From: Barthelona sp. PAP020 | Lineage: Eukaryota; Metamonada: BaSk clade | DNA: 48,925 nt | Assembly: GCA_040182905.1 (NCBI GenBank) | Contig: JARQWU010000048.1 | Location: forward strand, 1-48,925 | Direction of reading: 5' to 3' | Shown here: positions 33,601 through 41,264 of the stretch, in pieces | Position numbering within the stretch: position 1 is the first letter of the stretch | How the letters are laid out: every line of letters starts with the position of its first letter | Made by a program: the position numbers and the translations under genes | The notes under the pieces: generated by a model | Databases searched by the model: none | What the model was told of the DNA's origin: nothing | The model's input: the letters and a program-made list of their open reading frames with translations, nothing else

Positions 33601-36254
33601 ATGGCCATAAGTTCATTCAGTCTGAAAGAATCCTTTCTGGCGGAATCTAAATTGCTGAATATTTTTTCATCTATATTCATAGAACCATCAAATAAAATAT
33701 CTTCCGAAGCTTCATCATTCTCTGCAGATAGTTGTGTATCATTTTCTCCAACATTTGACAACTCCATAATGTTTGATAATGTGTGAATATTTTTGATACT
33801 TAACGGTGAAAGCTCTTTACTTGGGGAAGGAGAATTTCTGAGGGTATTAATAATAGGTGAAGAAGGATAATTTATTGACTTTCCTCTCTCTTGTTCTTCT
33901 CTAAGCCATATCTTATAATCAGTTTCATTAAAATAATCATAGTATAAATAATCTGAAATTCGTTGAAAATAACCACAATTTTGAGGAAAAGTAGGATCAT
34001 CCTTATTCAAACTCAATAATTTTGCATATTTCATGGCTTCTTTTTGAAACTTTTTTGTCCAACTATTTTTTAACAACATTTCATCAAAAGCTGGATCAGT
34101 AATAAAGTTTATATCTGTTCCCAAATATTTCAAAACTTTCCTAAACAAATATTTTTCCTTTCTCTGTAATGAGAAACGATGAATAATTATCGTAACTAAC
34201 AAGTTAACGAGAAACCAATTTCCAACAATATAACTTAACATAGTAAAAATGCTGCCAAAAAATACACTATTTACACTTTCAACATTCTGTATTAAATAAT
34301 CATTCCATCCTTCCCCCGTAAAAATAGCAAACGTTACTAAAAAAGAATGGAACAAGTCAACATTCCCAAGCTGTCCAACAGGCACTCTTTGTGAGTTCGT
34401 TGGGAAAAAAAGCATTCCTATACAACTAAATACAAATAAAGCAATGAAAAAGATCAACAAAAAGGTCAATAGATCTTTGTATGATAATATTATGCTAGTT
34501 AACAATGAATTCATGGATTTACTTGTTTTAACAATGCGTAATATCCTCAACACTCTGAATGATCTTAAAAGTCTACCGGTCAAACTATCAGATGTGAAAA
34601 AAATGACTTCACACAGTCCTAAAATAGTTAAGATACCATCCAAAACATTAAACCAATTCTTAAAAAAATTGAAAAAACCATAAGCAAAAAGTTTCAAAGT
34701 AAATTCAAGGAGATAAAAAAACGAAAAATAAAAATTTGTTAATTTAATAAAATTATTTAGCGAGTCACTCATGTCCACATGTTGTATTGCTAAAATAATG
34801 CTATTGAATGAAACAAAAATTAAGATGCTTCTTTCCACAACTTCATTTTCAAAAAAATCAAATAATTTGTCCCGAAACATAAATGTACGTGGCTTATTCA
34901 CTTGAAACAACTTGTTTAATTTGTTATCAAACATTTTAACTTCTTCATTTCGGTCTTTCAAAAAATTCAACAATATTTCAGATTGGTGAGGTAACGTGGA
35001 GTTCAAAGTATTTTTGAAAAATACAAAGGCATTGTATTTTTTGTCATTTTGACAATATTCTAACTGCCTTAAAGAATTGTCGGTTTTTAATTGCTCAACC
35101 ACATTTTTGCCAGTTTGAAAAGGAATAATTGATGGAACCAAATGTTTGAAATGTATTTGATCATTTGTAGCTAAAATATCCGTCAAGCGATTAACAATGT
35201 TCTCATCTATATTATCAGCATTACCAAATGGCTCCAACAAGGCGCCTATTAAAAGATTGACTAAAATAAAACTGCATGATCCAATAACAACACAGAAATA
35301 TATTGTAACAAAAAATTTATTTTCATTGGACTCCATTAAAGCGCTATATATGGAATTCCATCCTTCAAGAGAAATTATTTGAAACACGGTCAAGAAGGAA
35401 TTGTAAACATTATCGAAAGAAGTCGTTTCATTATTCATATTTGTCCCAACAGTCAAACAATAAAAATTTGATGGGCAATCATTATCATTTGAACATCTTT
35501 GAAAAGAATTTGCAAGAGAGGTAAAAGAAATGTTGGTTTTGGACCCTCCAAAATTTTGATCTAAAAAGTCTTGGTCAACACAACGATTATGTAAACAACC
35601 ACCAAATAAGTGTAACCCTGCAACACTCAGAACAAGCAGAACAAATATTAAAATGAGAAAAGTGTCTTGGACAAAAGATATTGAATTGTTCAACTTTTGA
35701 AAAAGTTTGGAGGCCTTTTTTGACTGACAAAACAGTTTATTAACTGCAAACAACCTAAATAGAGTTATGATTGAAATATCAACAAAAAAGGGAAGATATT
35801 TAAATGAAATAATTAACAAAATTAAAAAATTAAACTTATTTGAAAAACTATCAAAATAACTATTGTGTCCACTCCAACCATAACCAAAGAGCTTTACAAT
35901 AAATTCTATTAAAAAAACCAAATCAATAAACCATTCCAAAAATCTAAAAAAGAAATAGTTATTGCAAATTTGTGGATATTGAAAACTAAACACAATAAAT
36001 AATACATTTAGAAAGATTATAAACAAAATAAAATGATCAAACATCTTGTTTTTACATACAGAATAGAAATTATTTCGCCAACCAAAATGCTTGGAAAAAG
36101 CAGGACCATATGGATCATATTTGACAGCTATATGTATCGCGTCTTTTTTGGTCTTTATAAGATCATCTTCATAAAAAGGTCTTATACTCTGCAATCTTTC
36201 AAAGCCCTCCAAAAATGAATCACTTGAATCATTTGTAAGACTTGTATTGTTCAT
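30693..36254 (-). CDS. Four-domain voltage-gated cation (calcium-type) channel alpha subunit
   Basis: A 1853-aa protein with four six-helix channel domains (about residues 70-345, 475-700, 1125-1410 and 1455-1670). The pore loops read SLEGW (about 298), TGEGW (647), TLEEW (1340) and TLDNW (1620), so the filter is E/E/E/D. That is acidic and calcium-like rather than the DEKA of sodium channels. S4 segments of domains II-IV carry regular arginines (RLLRSFRVLRILRIVK, FLRFFKILRFLRIF, LRVIRLLRFTRLFK). The domain I S4 is weak, with one Arg and a few Lys. After domain IV comes IVRTYQQAWSMYDPKGLGTI, the EF-hand-like C-terminal region of Cav channels. The domain II-III linker (about 770-1110) is acidic and Ser-rich. 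The start is ATG 36254 and the gene is intronless. It is expected in the plasma or flagellar membrane, giving voltage-gated Ca2+ entry. An NALCN-like filter (EEKE) is not seen. Confidence 0.93.
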   Translation of the reverse strand: MNNTSLTNDSSDSFLEGFERLQSIRPFYEDDLIKTKKDAIHIAVKYDPYGPAFSKHFGWRNNFYSVCKNKMFDHFILFIIFLNVLFIVFSFQYPQICNNYFFFRFLEWFIDLVFLIEFIVKLFGYGWSGHNSYFDSFSNKFNFLILLIISFKYLPFFVDISIITLFRLFAVNKLFCQSKKASKLFQKLNNSISFVQDTFLILIFVLLVLSVAGLHLFGGCLHNRCVDQDFLDQNFGGSKTNISFTSLANSFQRCSNDNDCPSNFYCLTVGTNMNNETTSFDNVYNSFLTVFQIISLEGWNSIYSALMESNENKFFVTIYFCVVIGSCSFILVNLLIGALLEPFGNADNIDENIVNRLTDILATNDQIHFKHLVPSIIPFQTGKNVVEQLKTDNSLRQLEYCQNDKKYNAFVFFKNTLNSTLPHQSEILLNFLKDRNEEVKMFDNKLNKLFQVNKPRTFMFRDKLFDFFENEVVERSILIFVSFNSIILAIQHVDMSDSLNNFIKLTNFYFSFFYLLEFTLKLFAYGFFNFFKNWFNVLDGILTILGLCEVIFFTSDSLTGRLLRSFRVLRILRIVKTSKSMNSLLTSIILSYKDLLTFLLIFFIALFVFSCIGMLFFPTNSQRVPVGQLGNVDLFHSFLVTFAIFTGEGWNDYLIQNVESVNSVFFGSIFTMLSYIVGNWFLVNLLVTIIIHRFSLQRKEKYLFRKVLKYLGTDINFITDPAFDEMLLKNSWTKKFQKEAMKYAKLLSLNKDDPTFPQNCGYFQRISDYLYYDYFNETDYKIWLREEQERGKSINYPSSPIINTLRNSPSPSKELSPLSIKNIHTLSNIMELSNVGENDTQLSAENDEASEDILFDGSMNIDEKIFSNLDSARKDSFRLNELMAMSQSEDFCMDDDICDQLSARHDGTIDRGPISELPSLEYSYEMDSQEVEDMQQMGISFSHSSDQEGFNENLFGYNVTNDDENVENVEFLTNNDEKTSQSLESITFFNGLNEEYSFSSPNIVEQESSFAESFEDDFGELEINNVSSEISDETSEEEYEDKFPVLEVIPEIFSARIKEFGCKDTNKSDKDKSFEESIRIQNADDNKPLKQVTKLKLPVKEDHFDASTGVDIFEEEYSTTFRIINEKMNAKLNLWDYILLILILINVSLIVAEIFLSNEINFGQGLQSQLKVVQRVEIVFLFIYIVEAIVKLRINGRKKYFENSGNVLDFFVTFVSLPSIIVFFIEFENDSKVVKFLRFFKILRFLRIFSTINSLKIVILSMIPSIKSILRMSLIILLIMLVFSLIGMGIFQGNLNKCSDITVSHISLCNETDIIKPQIHKSFDSFGESMVTLFGMLTLEEWPALLTFNPLSSNESKTNLFSENNLWCSLYLISFVIICSFLLLNMFIGVVIDSFSLELSLKKREIFFSKKQSNFLVNFEFFISNAKPISLELNIDSKIWKFKELLNGKMFNIFIMFFIVINSFFIIAKTEHSSQTFLFYSELITLSCTILFFIEFLVKFFTFKFEYFLDSWNYLDFILVVISIVDLFLTYFFSNSSLKSLRVIRLLRFTRLFKIAKYVQRLSLIFDSLLKAIPSFINILIICFIFLVFFTIFSMILFGDYIKHYSTFFTAFGANIRLLTLDNWLTELTSLNPSISALLFFTFFIYLNNFIILSYLIGILVDSFASSRFHEQIQVDINIVRTYQQAWSMYDPKGLGTIHYLDAIDLFRNLPQPIGSPQSSFIDSFRELSNFRNDWAPGINQIYSLPIVIVEKNRVEFFTFFLALLSHCYQFPLPSPLTNNFYDQILKLHHKVTQNLKIEKILFCDLLNLTKIPEKKRFTAFDNINFFNYNSGFLSIPASLVESEITTEIDMKK

Positions 36255-36445
36255 AATTAAAATCGTTTCTGAAAAGTATTCACATCATAATCAAAAATTG
36301 TGTGTTAATTTCTGTTTCAAAAAAAATTGTTTGAACCATTTGTTTTGACAATAATTTTAAAAACCCAAGGAATGAAGAAGAAAAGTAAAAACAAAAACAG
36401 ATCATTTATAAAAACTAAATTCAAAGAACAACTGAAAATAGAAAA

Positions 36446-37761
36446 TCAGTTATCCACTAATTTCCATATTGAACATGTTTGATCTTTTGACCCTAATATT
36501 AAGGTATCACCACTATAATTTAAATCGAGACAAAAGAGTTCTCCCTGATGAGATACTAAAGTTTGCAAACATTCACCAGTTTCAACATCCCAAATTTTAC
36601 AAGTTTGATCATCGCTTATCGTAAAAACACGTGTTCCAGCAGAATTAAAACGAATTTTGGATACTTCCTTCTCATGACCAACCAGAGAATGAATAATTTC
36701 TCCTGTTTCAACACTGTAAATATTTGCAGTATGATCCACAGAGGCTGAACCAATATATTGACAATTCAAAGAAAAAACACAATCAACAACTTCATCTTGA
36801 TGACCCTCAAGAACATGAATCGTTTGTCCAGTATATGAATCCCAAAGTCTCAAAGTATGATCACTAGAACAGGAAACTATATATTTACCTGTAAAATCAA
36901 ATTCAGCCATAAAAATGCTTTGGGAATGACCTTCAAAAATCATTAAACATTCACCAGTTTCAGCATCCCACACACGACAAGTAGAATCATAAGAAGTGGT
37001 CAAAATACGGGCACCAGCCGTATCAAATTTGACACTGATAACCTCTTGTTCATGACCAGTTAATACATGAATACAATCTCCTGTTTCAACATCCCAAACA
37101 CGACATGTGTGATCCATAGAAGATGAAGCTACAATATCACTTTGAGGTGCAAAAGCAACCGATAGGACTTCACCTTCATGACCTCTTAATCTGTGCAATT
37201 GTTTTCCTGTATTTGTATCCCATAAAATCAGTGTTTTATCAAATGATGCAGTCACAAGTTTGTCGCCATATGGTAAATTTAATGCAACAGCAAAAACAAC
37301 AGCTTCATGACCCATCAAAGTACGAATGTTCTTTCCAGAAGATGTCTCAAAAATTCTACAACTCATATCATAAGAAGCTGTTACAAATAAATTTCCACTT
37401 TTGTTGAACGATACAGCAGTAAGAGCAGGAAGATGTGCTCGTAAAATTTTATATATTTCAAATTCTCCTTCATCATTAGAATGTTGAACTTCTATTAATC
37501 GTTCTAAAAGACTAAGAACTTGACCACGTCTTCTCTCCTTAATTAATGGTTCTGCCTGTAATATTTGGCTGGTATAAAAATCAAGATCTGAACTACTAAT
37601 TAGTAAATATTGAACAAAACAAAATTTGAATACTTTCTTGACAAAGATAATAAATCAATACTACGTGTTTTTAATTCACCATCTTCTTGATATTCTAATA
37701 TTAATCCTGGAGGATAATATCGTAATAAAAATCGTTGCAATCGAGATCTCTCAGTGTTCAT
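36446..37761 (-). CDS. DAW1: Dynein assembly factor with WD repeats 1 (DAW1/WDR69/ODA16 ortholog), two exons
   Basis: DAW1/ODA16 acts with intraflagellar transport to bring outer-arm dyneins into cilia. Exon 1 (37761-37634) encodes [20 protein letters not shown] and then [16 protein letters not shown], which closely resembles the start of animal DAW1 ([20 protein letters not shown]). Exon 2 (37592 or 37595 down to 36446) continues with AEPLI, a helical linker, [10 protein letters not shown] and then about eight WD40 blades, each with GH...W-D-x-x-T-G signatures. The frame closes between exons, and a 38- or 41-nt intron restores it exactly where family members have their variable loop, giving 424-425 aa against about 415 in human. 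ATG 37761 is chosen because the conserved N-terminus begins there. Without the intron the gene would look N-terminally truncated, starting at a methionine at 37366. A frameshift in place of an intron is the alternative, but the splice-like boundaries argue against it. Confidence 0.93.
37593..37633 (-). other. Tiny spliceosomal intron in the DAW1 gene
   Basis: On the minus strand it begins GTATTC and ends ACTAATTAGTAG. Removing 41 nt (37633-37593) or 38 nt (37633-37596, using the first TAG) restores the DAW1 frame; the next AG downstream would put a stop in frame. The 41-nt choice places ACTAA at the same distance from the final AG as in the Trichomonas ACTAACACACAG motif. No other intron is evident in the window. 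Confidence 0.8.
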
Positions 37762-38063
37762 AAAAGAAATTTTTGAAAAAACAAAATTTTATTTTGTTAT
37801 TTATTTAATTTTGAAAACTCTGAAAATAAAGGAAATAGTAAAGAAAGTCAAAAATAGCAATCAGAAAAAATGACAAAAAGAAAAATGTAAGATTTACATT
37901 GTTTTTCAAAGAAATAATATGTCACAATTACGATACAATGGCTTAATAACAAATTACGAAAATGATATGCTTCTTTTGAAGAGAAAAAAAAAAATTCAAA
38001 AGTTAATAAAAAAGGTAAACGATATTCAAACACACACACAAATAAAAACAACAAAATATATCA
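37762..38063. other. Spacer between the small ubiquitin-like gene and DAW1
   Basis: This 302-bp AT-rich spacer has A runs and a short CA tract (about 38029-38040). It contains the upstream region of DAW1, where TTTTTTCAAAAATTTC precedes the ATG on the minus strand. An overlapping plus-strand frame from 37919 is lysine-rich and resembles nothing I know. Confidence 0.5.
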
Positions 38064-38327
38064 TCAATAAGAATTTAAAGAAACCCAAATATGTTGTTCA
38101 TCCTTCAAAACAGTTTCAATCGTTGCATTCATATCCAACAATGTACCGTCTTCAAATTGTACACTTCTAGGAGTTCCTAATTCGATTAAGTCATCAGAAT
38201 CCAGTCTCCCTTTAACAACAGAAGAAAAGCGGGCAATAGCAACAAAAGTCAACCAACTTATTGTTTGAGTTGATGGTCCTGTTTCAACAGGAATGCAAGT
38301 GTCTTTAAGATGAACAAATATCTTCAT
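38064..38327 (-). CDS. Small ubiquitin-like-fold protein, possibly CXorf65-like
   Basis: An 87-aa protein from ATG 38327 (MKIFVHLKDTCIPVETG) ending VSLNSY with TGA. The order of features follows a beta-grasp fold: a first strand KIFVHL, a hairpin to IPVETG, a helix region (TISWLTFVAIARF), a polar loop, then FEDGTLLDMNATIETVL and a final strand HIWVSL. This recalls ubiquitin's 'L-x-x-x-x-x-L' rhythm but lacks a C-terminal diglycine, so it is not a conjugated modifier. The layout (short N-terminal strand, 'SDDLIEL', closing 'IWVSL') also resembles the uncharacterised animal CXorf65 family. An in-frame ATG at about 38366 would add 13 residues (MRSKKHS...). I prefer 38327 because the fold begins there. 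Function is unknown. The gene lies upstream of DAW1 on the same strand and diverges from the phosphorylase gene. Confidence 0.7.
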   Translation of the reverse strand: MKIFVHLKDTCIPVETGPSTQTISWLTFVAIARFSSVVKGRLDSDDLIELGTPRSVQFEDGTLLDMNATIETVLKDEQHIWVSLNSY

Positions 38328-38513
38328 AAAATCAAAAATAAGAAATGAATGTTTTTTTGAACGCATTTTATTGTAAATGAATATGATTTGTGTTGAAATA
38401 CGTAATCTAAAATATTCAAAAGAGAAGAAATGTGATTGATTAATTTGAAATAAATCATCACCACATTGAATTGTCAAGACTCATTCCAAAATTCTTTACA
38501 AAAAAGTTTTACA
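38328..38513. promoter_or_regulatory. Divergent intergenic promoter region
   Basis: The 186 bp between the divergent small gene and the phosphorylase gene must hold both start regions. TCATT, matching the trichomonad initiator consensus TCA-Y-W, lies on the plus strand at 38480-38484, about 30 nt before ATG 38514. On the minus strand TCATT occurs about 20 nt before ATG 38327. Such pentamers are frequent by chance here, so this is suggestive only. Confidence 0.35.
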
Positions 38514-41012
38514 ATGCATTTAACTAAAACCGAATTATTACCCACCAATTACGATGAATATTGGAAGAATTTGAATGAAGCTGCTGATTTTGTCAAAGAT
38601 AGACTTGGAGCTGCTGACATTTGTCTTGTGCTTGGCAGTGGTCTTGGTGATTTTGTTGATACAACCCTTTCCGATGCACCTTTTGTTAATTACAATGAAA
38701 TTCCTCATATGTTTGCCCCTGGTGTTGCGGGACATAAAGGTGCAGTTTATTTGGGAGAGTTTGGTGAGCATAAAGTGTTATGTTTTGCTGGTAGATATCA
38801 TCCTTATGAAGCTTATCCTTCAGTTATTGCCGGTTGGTTACCTCGTTTAGCATATTTATGTGGTTGTCGTCTTTATATTGCCACTAATGCTGCTGGATGC
38901 GCAGATTTTGGTGCCAAAATTGGTGATTTAAGTGTTATTACTGATATTATTGATACTCATCGCATTTCAACACTGACTGATTTGTCTGATGATCCTCGGT
39001 GGTTCAATGGCATGGAAACAATTGATACTTCTTCATTGTTTTCTGATAGATTAAAGAAAATTGCTTTAGAATATGCTAAAAAGGAGGATTTCAATTTGCG
39101 TCAAAATGTTTATTGCATGCAATTTGGTCCTTGTTACGAAACACCTCATGAAGTGCATAGACTTGTTGATGAGGGTGGACGATTATTTGGAATGTCAACT
39201 ATTCCTGAAGCTTTGGCAGCCAAAGCATTAGGAATGGAAGTTTTTGCTGTTTCATGTATTACTAATTTAGCTGCTGGTTACTCAGAAACCAAATTAAATC
39301 ATGAAGAAGTTGGAGATGCTGCCAAAATTGCTGCACCAACAATGAGAAAATTAATGACTTATTTGCTTTCTAATGTTGAACTTGGAGCTTCAGTTCATGT
39401 ATCACCTGTTACCGTTAATCAAGCAGCAGGACATGAGACAGCCAGGTTACTCCACCCTCCCGCTTCTGGTGAAGAATTAGTCAATGGTCAAAATATGTTG
39501 TTGAAATTTACAGAAGGTAAACCTTTCATTGGTCTTTATATATGCCCTGGTGGTCATTCAGTTATTGATCGTTTGAATTTGGATCGTGTAATTGAATTAT
39601 CTGAGTTTTTACCTGTTGTTCGCACACGTTCTGAATCTAAAGGTGCTATTTATTATGGGGAATCTCATGGCAATATTTTTGTTGCTGTTGAATGCCGACG
39701 CTTTCAAGGATTCCACATGGACAGTGAAAGATTTATTGGTGCAGTTTTTGCATTGAGTGGATGTTATCAGTTTGTTCAAATAGTTCCTGGTAAAGCCACC
39801 AATAAGAATGTTATTCCTAGAAGTATTACCCAAATAAAAGACATTATTCACAATTCAAACAATTATCCTGCACCTTTAGTTCATCCCTTAGTTAAAGAAG
39901 ATGTTGGTGTTTTACCTTTATTGAGTGGGGAAACAGACAAAATGGCAATGACATTCACTGCTCCAATTATTCCCGCTCCTGTTGAAGTTGAATTCGCCAA
40001 TAGAGCTGGTTGTGATTTTGCTTTATTCCACCCAAGTGTTTTATCTGATATAATGAGAGCCAGTGATATTTCTACTATTACATTTGTTTTGAATGTTCTT
40101 GATTGTGATGAAGTGTTAGAACAAACTACCAGAATTTTAGACAACGTAAAGGGTTCCATTCATATGCTTGGAGGTGCCATTTATGAAAGAATTTTGGATT
40201 TGACTGAATCAACACCCAATGATATTTTAATTAAGGATATTGACAAAAGTTTCAAATTTGAAGGGAAATTTGAATATTATCAATTGTTTGCTGGTGCTTT
40301 TAATCCTACTGATGTTGAAATGATGACTAAATTTGCCCAAGAGAATAATTTGATGGAAAAAAATTGGGAGTTTGGTATTATTTGTCGTGAAGAACATTGG
40401 AGTGATATTGATGGATATTCATGCATTGAAATTCCTTTCATTAATTCCAAAATATATTTTAATGATTTGAAGATAGCTATTGTTGGTGATTTCAATTCAA
40501 ATAACGGTGTTAATATTAGAATGAGCACTTTGGCTGTTAGATTGTTGGGAGTTTGCAATGTTAAAAAAATTTATAACATTTTTACTGCATATAGTACTGG
40601 AATTGAAGCTCAAATACTGGTTCCTTCTGATCACATAAATTATTGGGGTGATTCTGGTTTGATTGGACACAATGCTGATCATTTCGGAACAAGATTCCCA
40701 GATGTTACGAAGATTTATAATGTTGAAATGAATAATGAGATAATGGATAAATTAAGAAGTTGGAACTTTGAAGTTGAAAGTGGTGTTTTAGGTATTGAAT
40801 TTGGGCCCATTTCTCAAGGGGATTTGAAGCGTGTTCAAGGTTTGAAAACAATTGCCTTGGCTTCTGGAGAAGGATTAGAAAATATTGTTGTTAACCATAT
40901 GTCTCAAAATTTCAATGTCTTCAGCAGTTCAATTGTTGGTATTGTTGGCAGTGACGAAAAGAACATTGTTGATAAAAGATTGGGTGACATTGTCAAAAAA
41001 TTGTTAGAATAA
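38514..41012 (+). CDS. Triple purine nucleoside phosphorylase-fold protein: one intact PNP domain plus two degenerate ones
   Basis: An 832-aa protein. Residues 1-295 are a complete trimeric-type PNP, the enzyme that splits inosine and guanosine with phosphate. It has VLGSGLG (39-45), RYHPYEAY (94-101), TNAAG (124-128), GPCYETP with Glu209, GMSTIPE with Met227, CITN with Asn251 and LNHEEV with His263. These match the phosphate- and purine-contacting residues of human PNP (S33, R84, H86, E201, M219, N243, H257). Two further segments follow the same order of strands. Residues about 320-585 have KGAIYYGE, then FVAVECRRF, then FALFHPSVL. Residues about 605-832 have LKIAIVGDF and FGPISQGDL. Both have lost the GSGLG loop and the base-binding Glu, so they are probably non-catalytic and may help assemble a pseudo-trimer. 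ATG 38514 is the first in frame; upstream only a TTG is open. Role: purine salvage in the cytosol. Confidence 0.88.
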   Translation: MHLTKTELLPTNYDEYWKNLNEAADFVKDRLGAADICLVLGSGLGDFVDTTLSDAPFVNYNEIPHMFAPGVAGHKGAVYLGEFGEHKVLCFAGRYHPYEAYPSVIAGWLPRLAYLCGCRLYIATNAAGCADFGAKIGDLSVITDIIDTHRISTLTDLSDDPRWFNGMETIDTSSLFSDRLKKIALEYAKKEDFNLRQNVYCMQFGPCYETPHEVHRLVDEGGRLFGMSTIPEALAAKALGMEVFAVSCITNLAAGYSETKLNHEEVGDAAKIAAPTMRKLMTYLLSNVELGASVHVSPVTVNQAAGHETARLLHPPASGEELVNGQNMLLKFTEGKPFIGLYICPGGHSVIDRLNLDRVIELSEFLPVVRTRSESKGAIYYGESHGNIFVAVECRRFQGFHMDSERFIGAVFALSGCYQFVQIVPGKATNKNVIPRSITQIKDIIHNSNNYPAPLVHPLVKEDVGVLPLLSGETDKMAMTFTAPIIPAPVEVEFANRAGCDFALFHPSVLSDIMRASDISTITFVLNVLDCDEVLEQTTRILDNVKGSIHMLGGAIYERILDLTESTPNDILIKDIDKSFKFEGKFEYYQLFAGAFNPTDVEMMTKFAQENNLMEKNWEFGIICREEHWSDIDGYSCIEIPFINSKIYFNDLKIAIVGDFNSNNGVNIRMSTLAVRLLGVCNVKKIYNIFTAYSTGIEAQILVPSDHINYWGDSGLIGHNADHFGTRFPDVTKIYNVEMNNEIMDKLRSWNFEVESGVLGIEFGPISQGDLKRVQGLKTIALASGEGLENIVVNHMSQNFNVFSSSIVGIVGSDEKNIVDKRLGDIVKKLLE

Positions 41013-41013
41013 A
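41008..41013 (+). terminator. AATAAA overlapping the stop codon of the PNP gene
   Basis: The TAA stop (41010-41012) sits inside AATAAA, as in the channel gene. It may serve as the polyadenylation signal. Confidence 0.35.
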
Positions 41014-41264
41014 GAATTTTCATCGAAACAAACAAGTAAAGTGTGTTGTTTACATATTTTTTTTTTTGCATTTTCGTAATTTGAATCATTTTTGTTTTTG
41101 AAGGAGTTATTGATTTCCTTAATTATTTTTAATTGTTCTTTTGTGTAAAAGTTGTTGACAAATCATATGATCAATAGATTGTAAACATGTTTATTGATAT
41201 TAAAGTCAATTTTGCTTTTAAAAAAAAAAGGCGTTTGTTCAGTGATTTTATTTTTATATATGTG
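41013..41264. other. Spacer between the PNP and coiled-coil genes
   Basis: The spacer is 252 bp and AT-rich, with a T run at about 41058-41067 and an A run near 41220-41229. An upstream in-frame ATG at 41187 would extend the next gene by 26 mostly hydrophobic and basic residues read through the A run. This looks like untranslated leader. Confidence 0.5.

Noticed and set aside
31897-36218. Plus-strand frames opposite the channel gene
   Set aside because: They are antisense to clearly conserved channel domains and have Lys/Asn/Ser-rich translations without motifs.
37123-37407. Plus-strand frame of 94 codons opposite DAW1
   Set aside because: It lies antisense to WD40 blades and the conserved linker, so it is a shadow.
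37919-38170. Plus-strand frame of 83 codons with an ATG
   Set aside because: It overlaps the end of the small ubiquitin-like gene on the other strand, its first part is lysine-rich filler, and it resembles no family.
38466-38513. N-terminal extension of the PNP protein
   Set aside because: It would need a TTG start. The first ATG is 38514, and the PNP fold needs no extra residues.
41187-41264. An earlier ATG for the coiled-coil gene
   Set aside because: The extra 26 residues are read through an A run in leader-like DNA. The acidic head begins naturally at ATG 41265.
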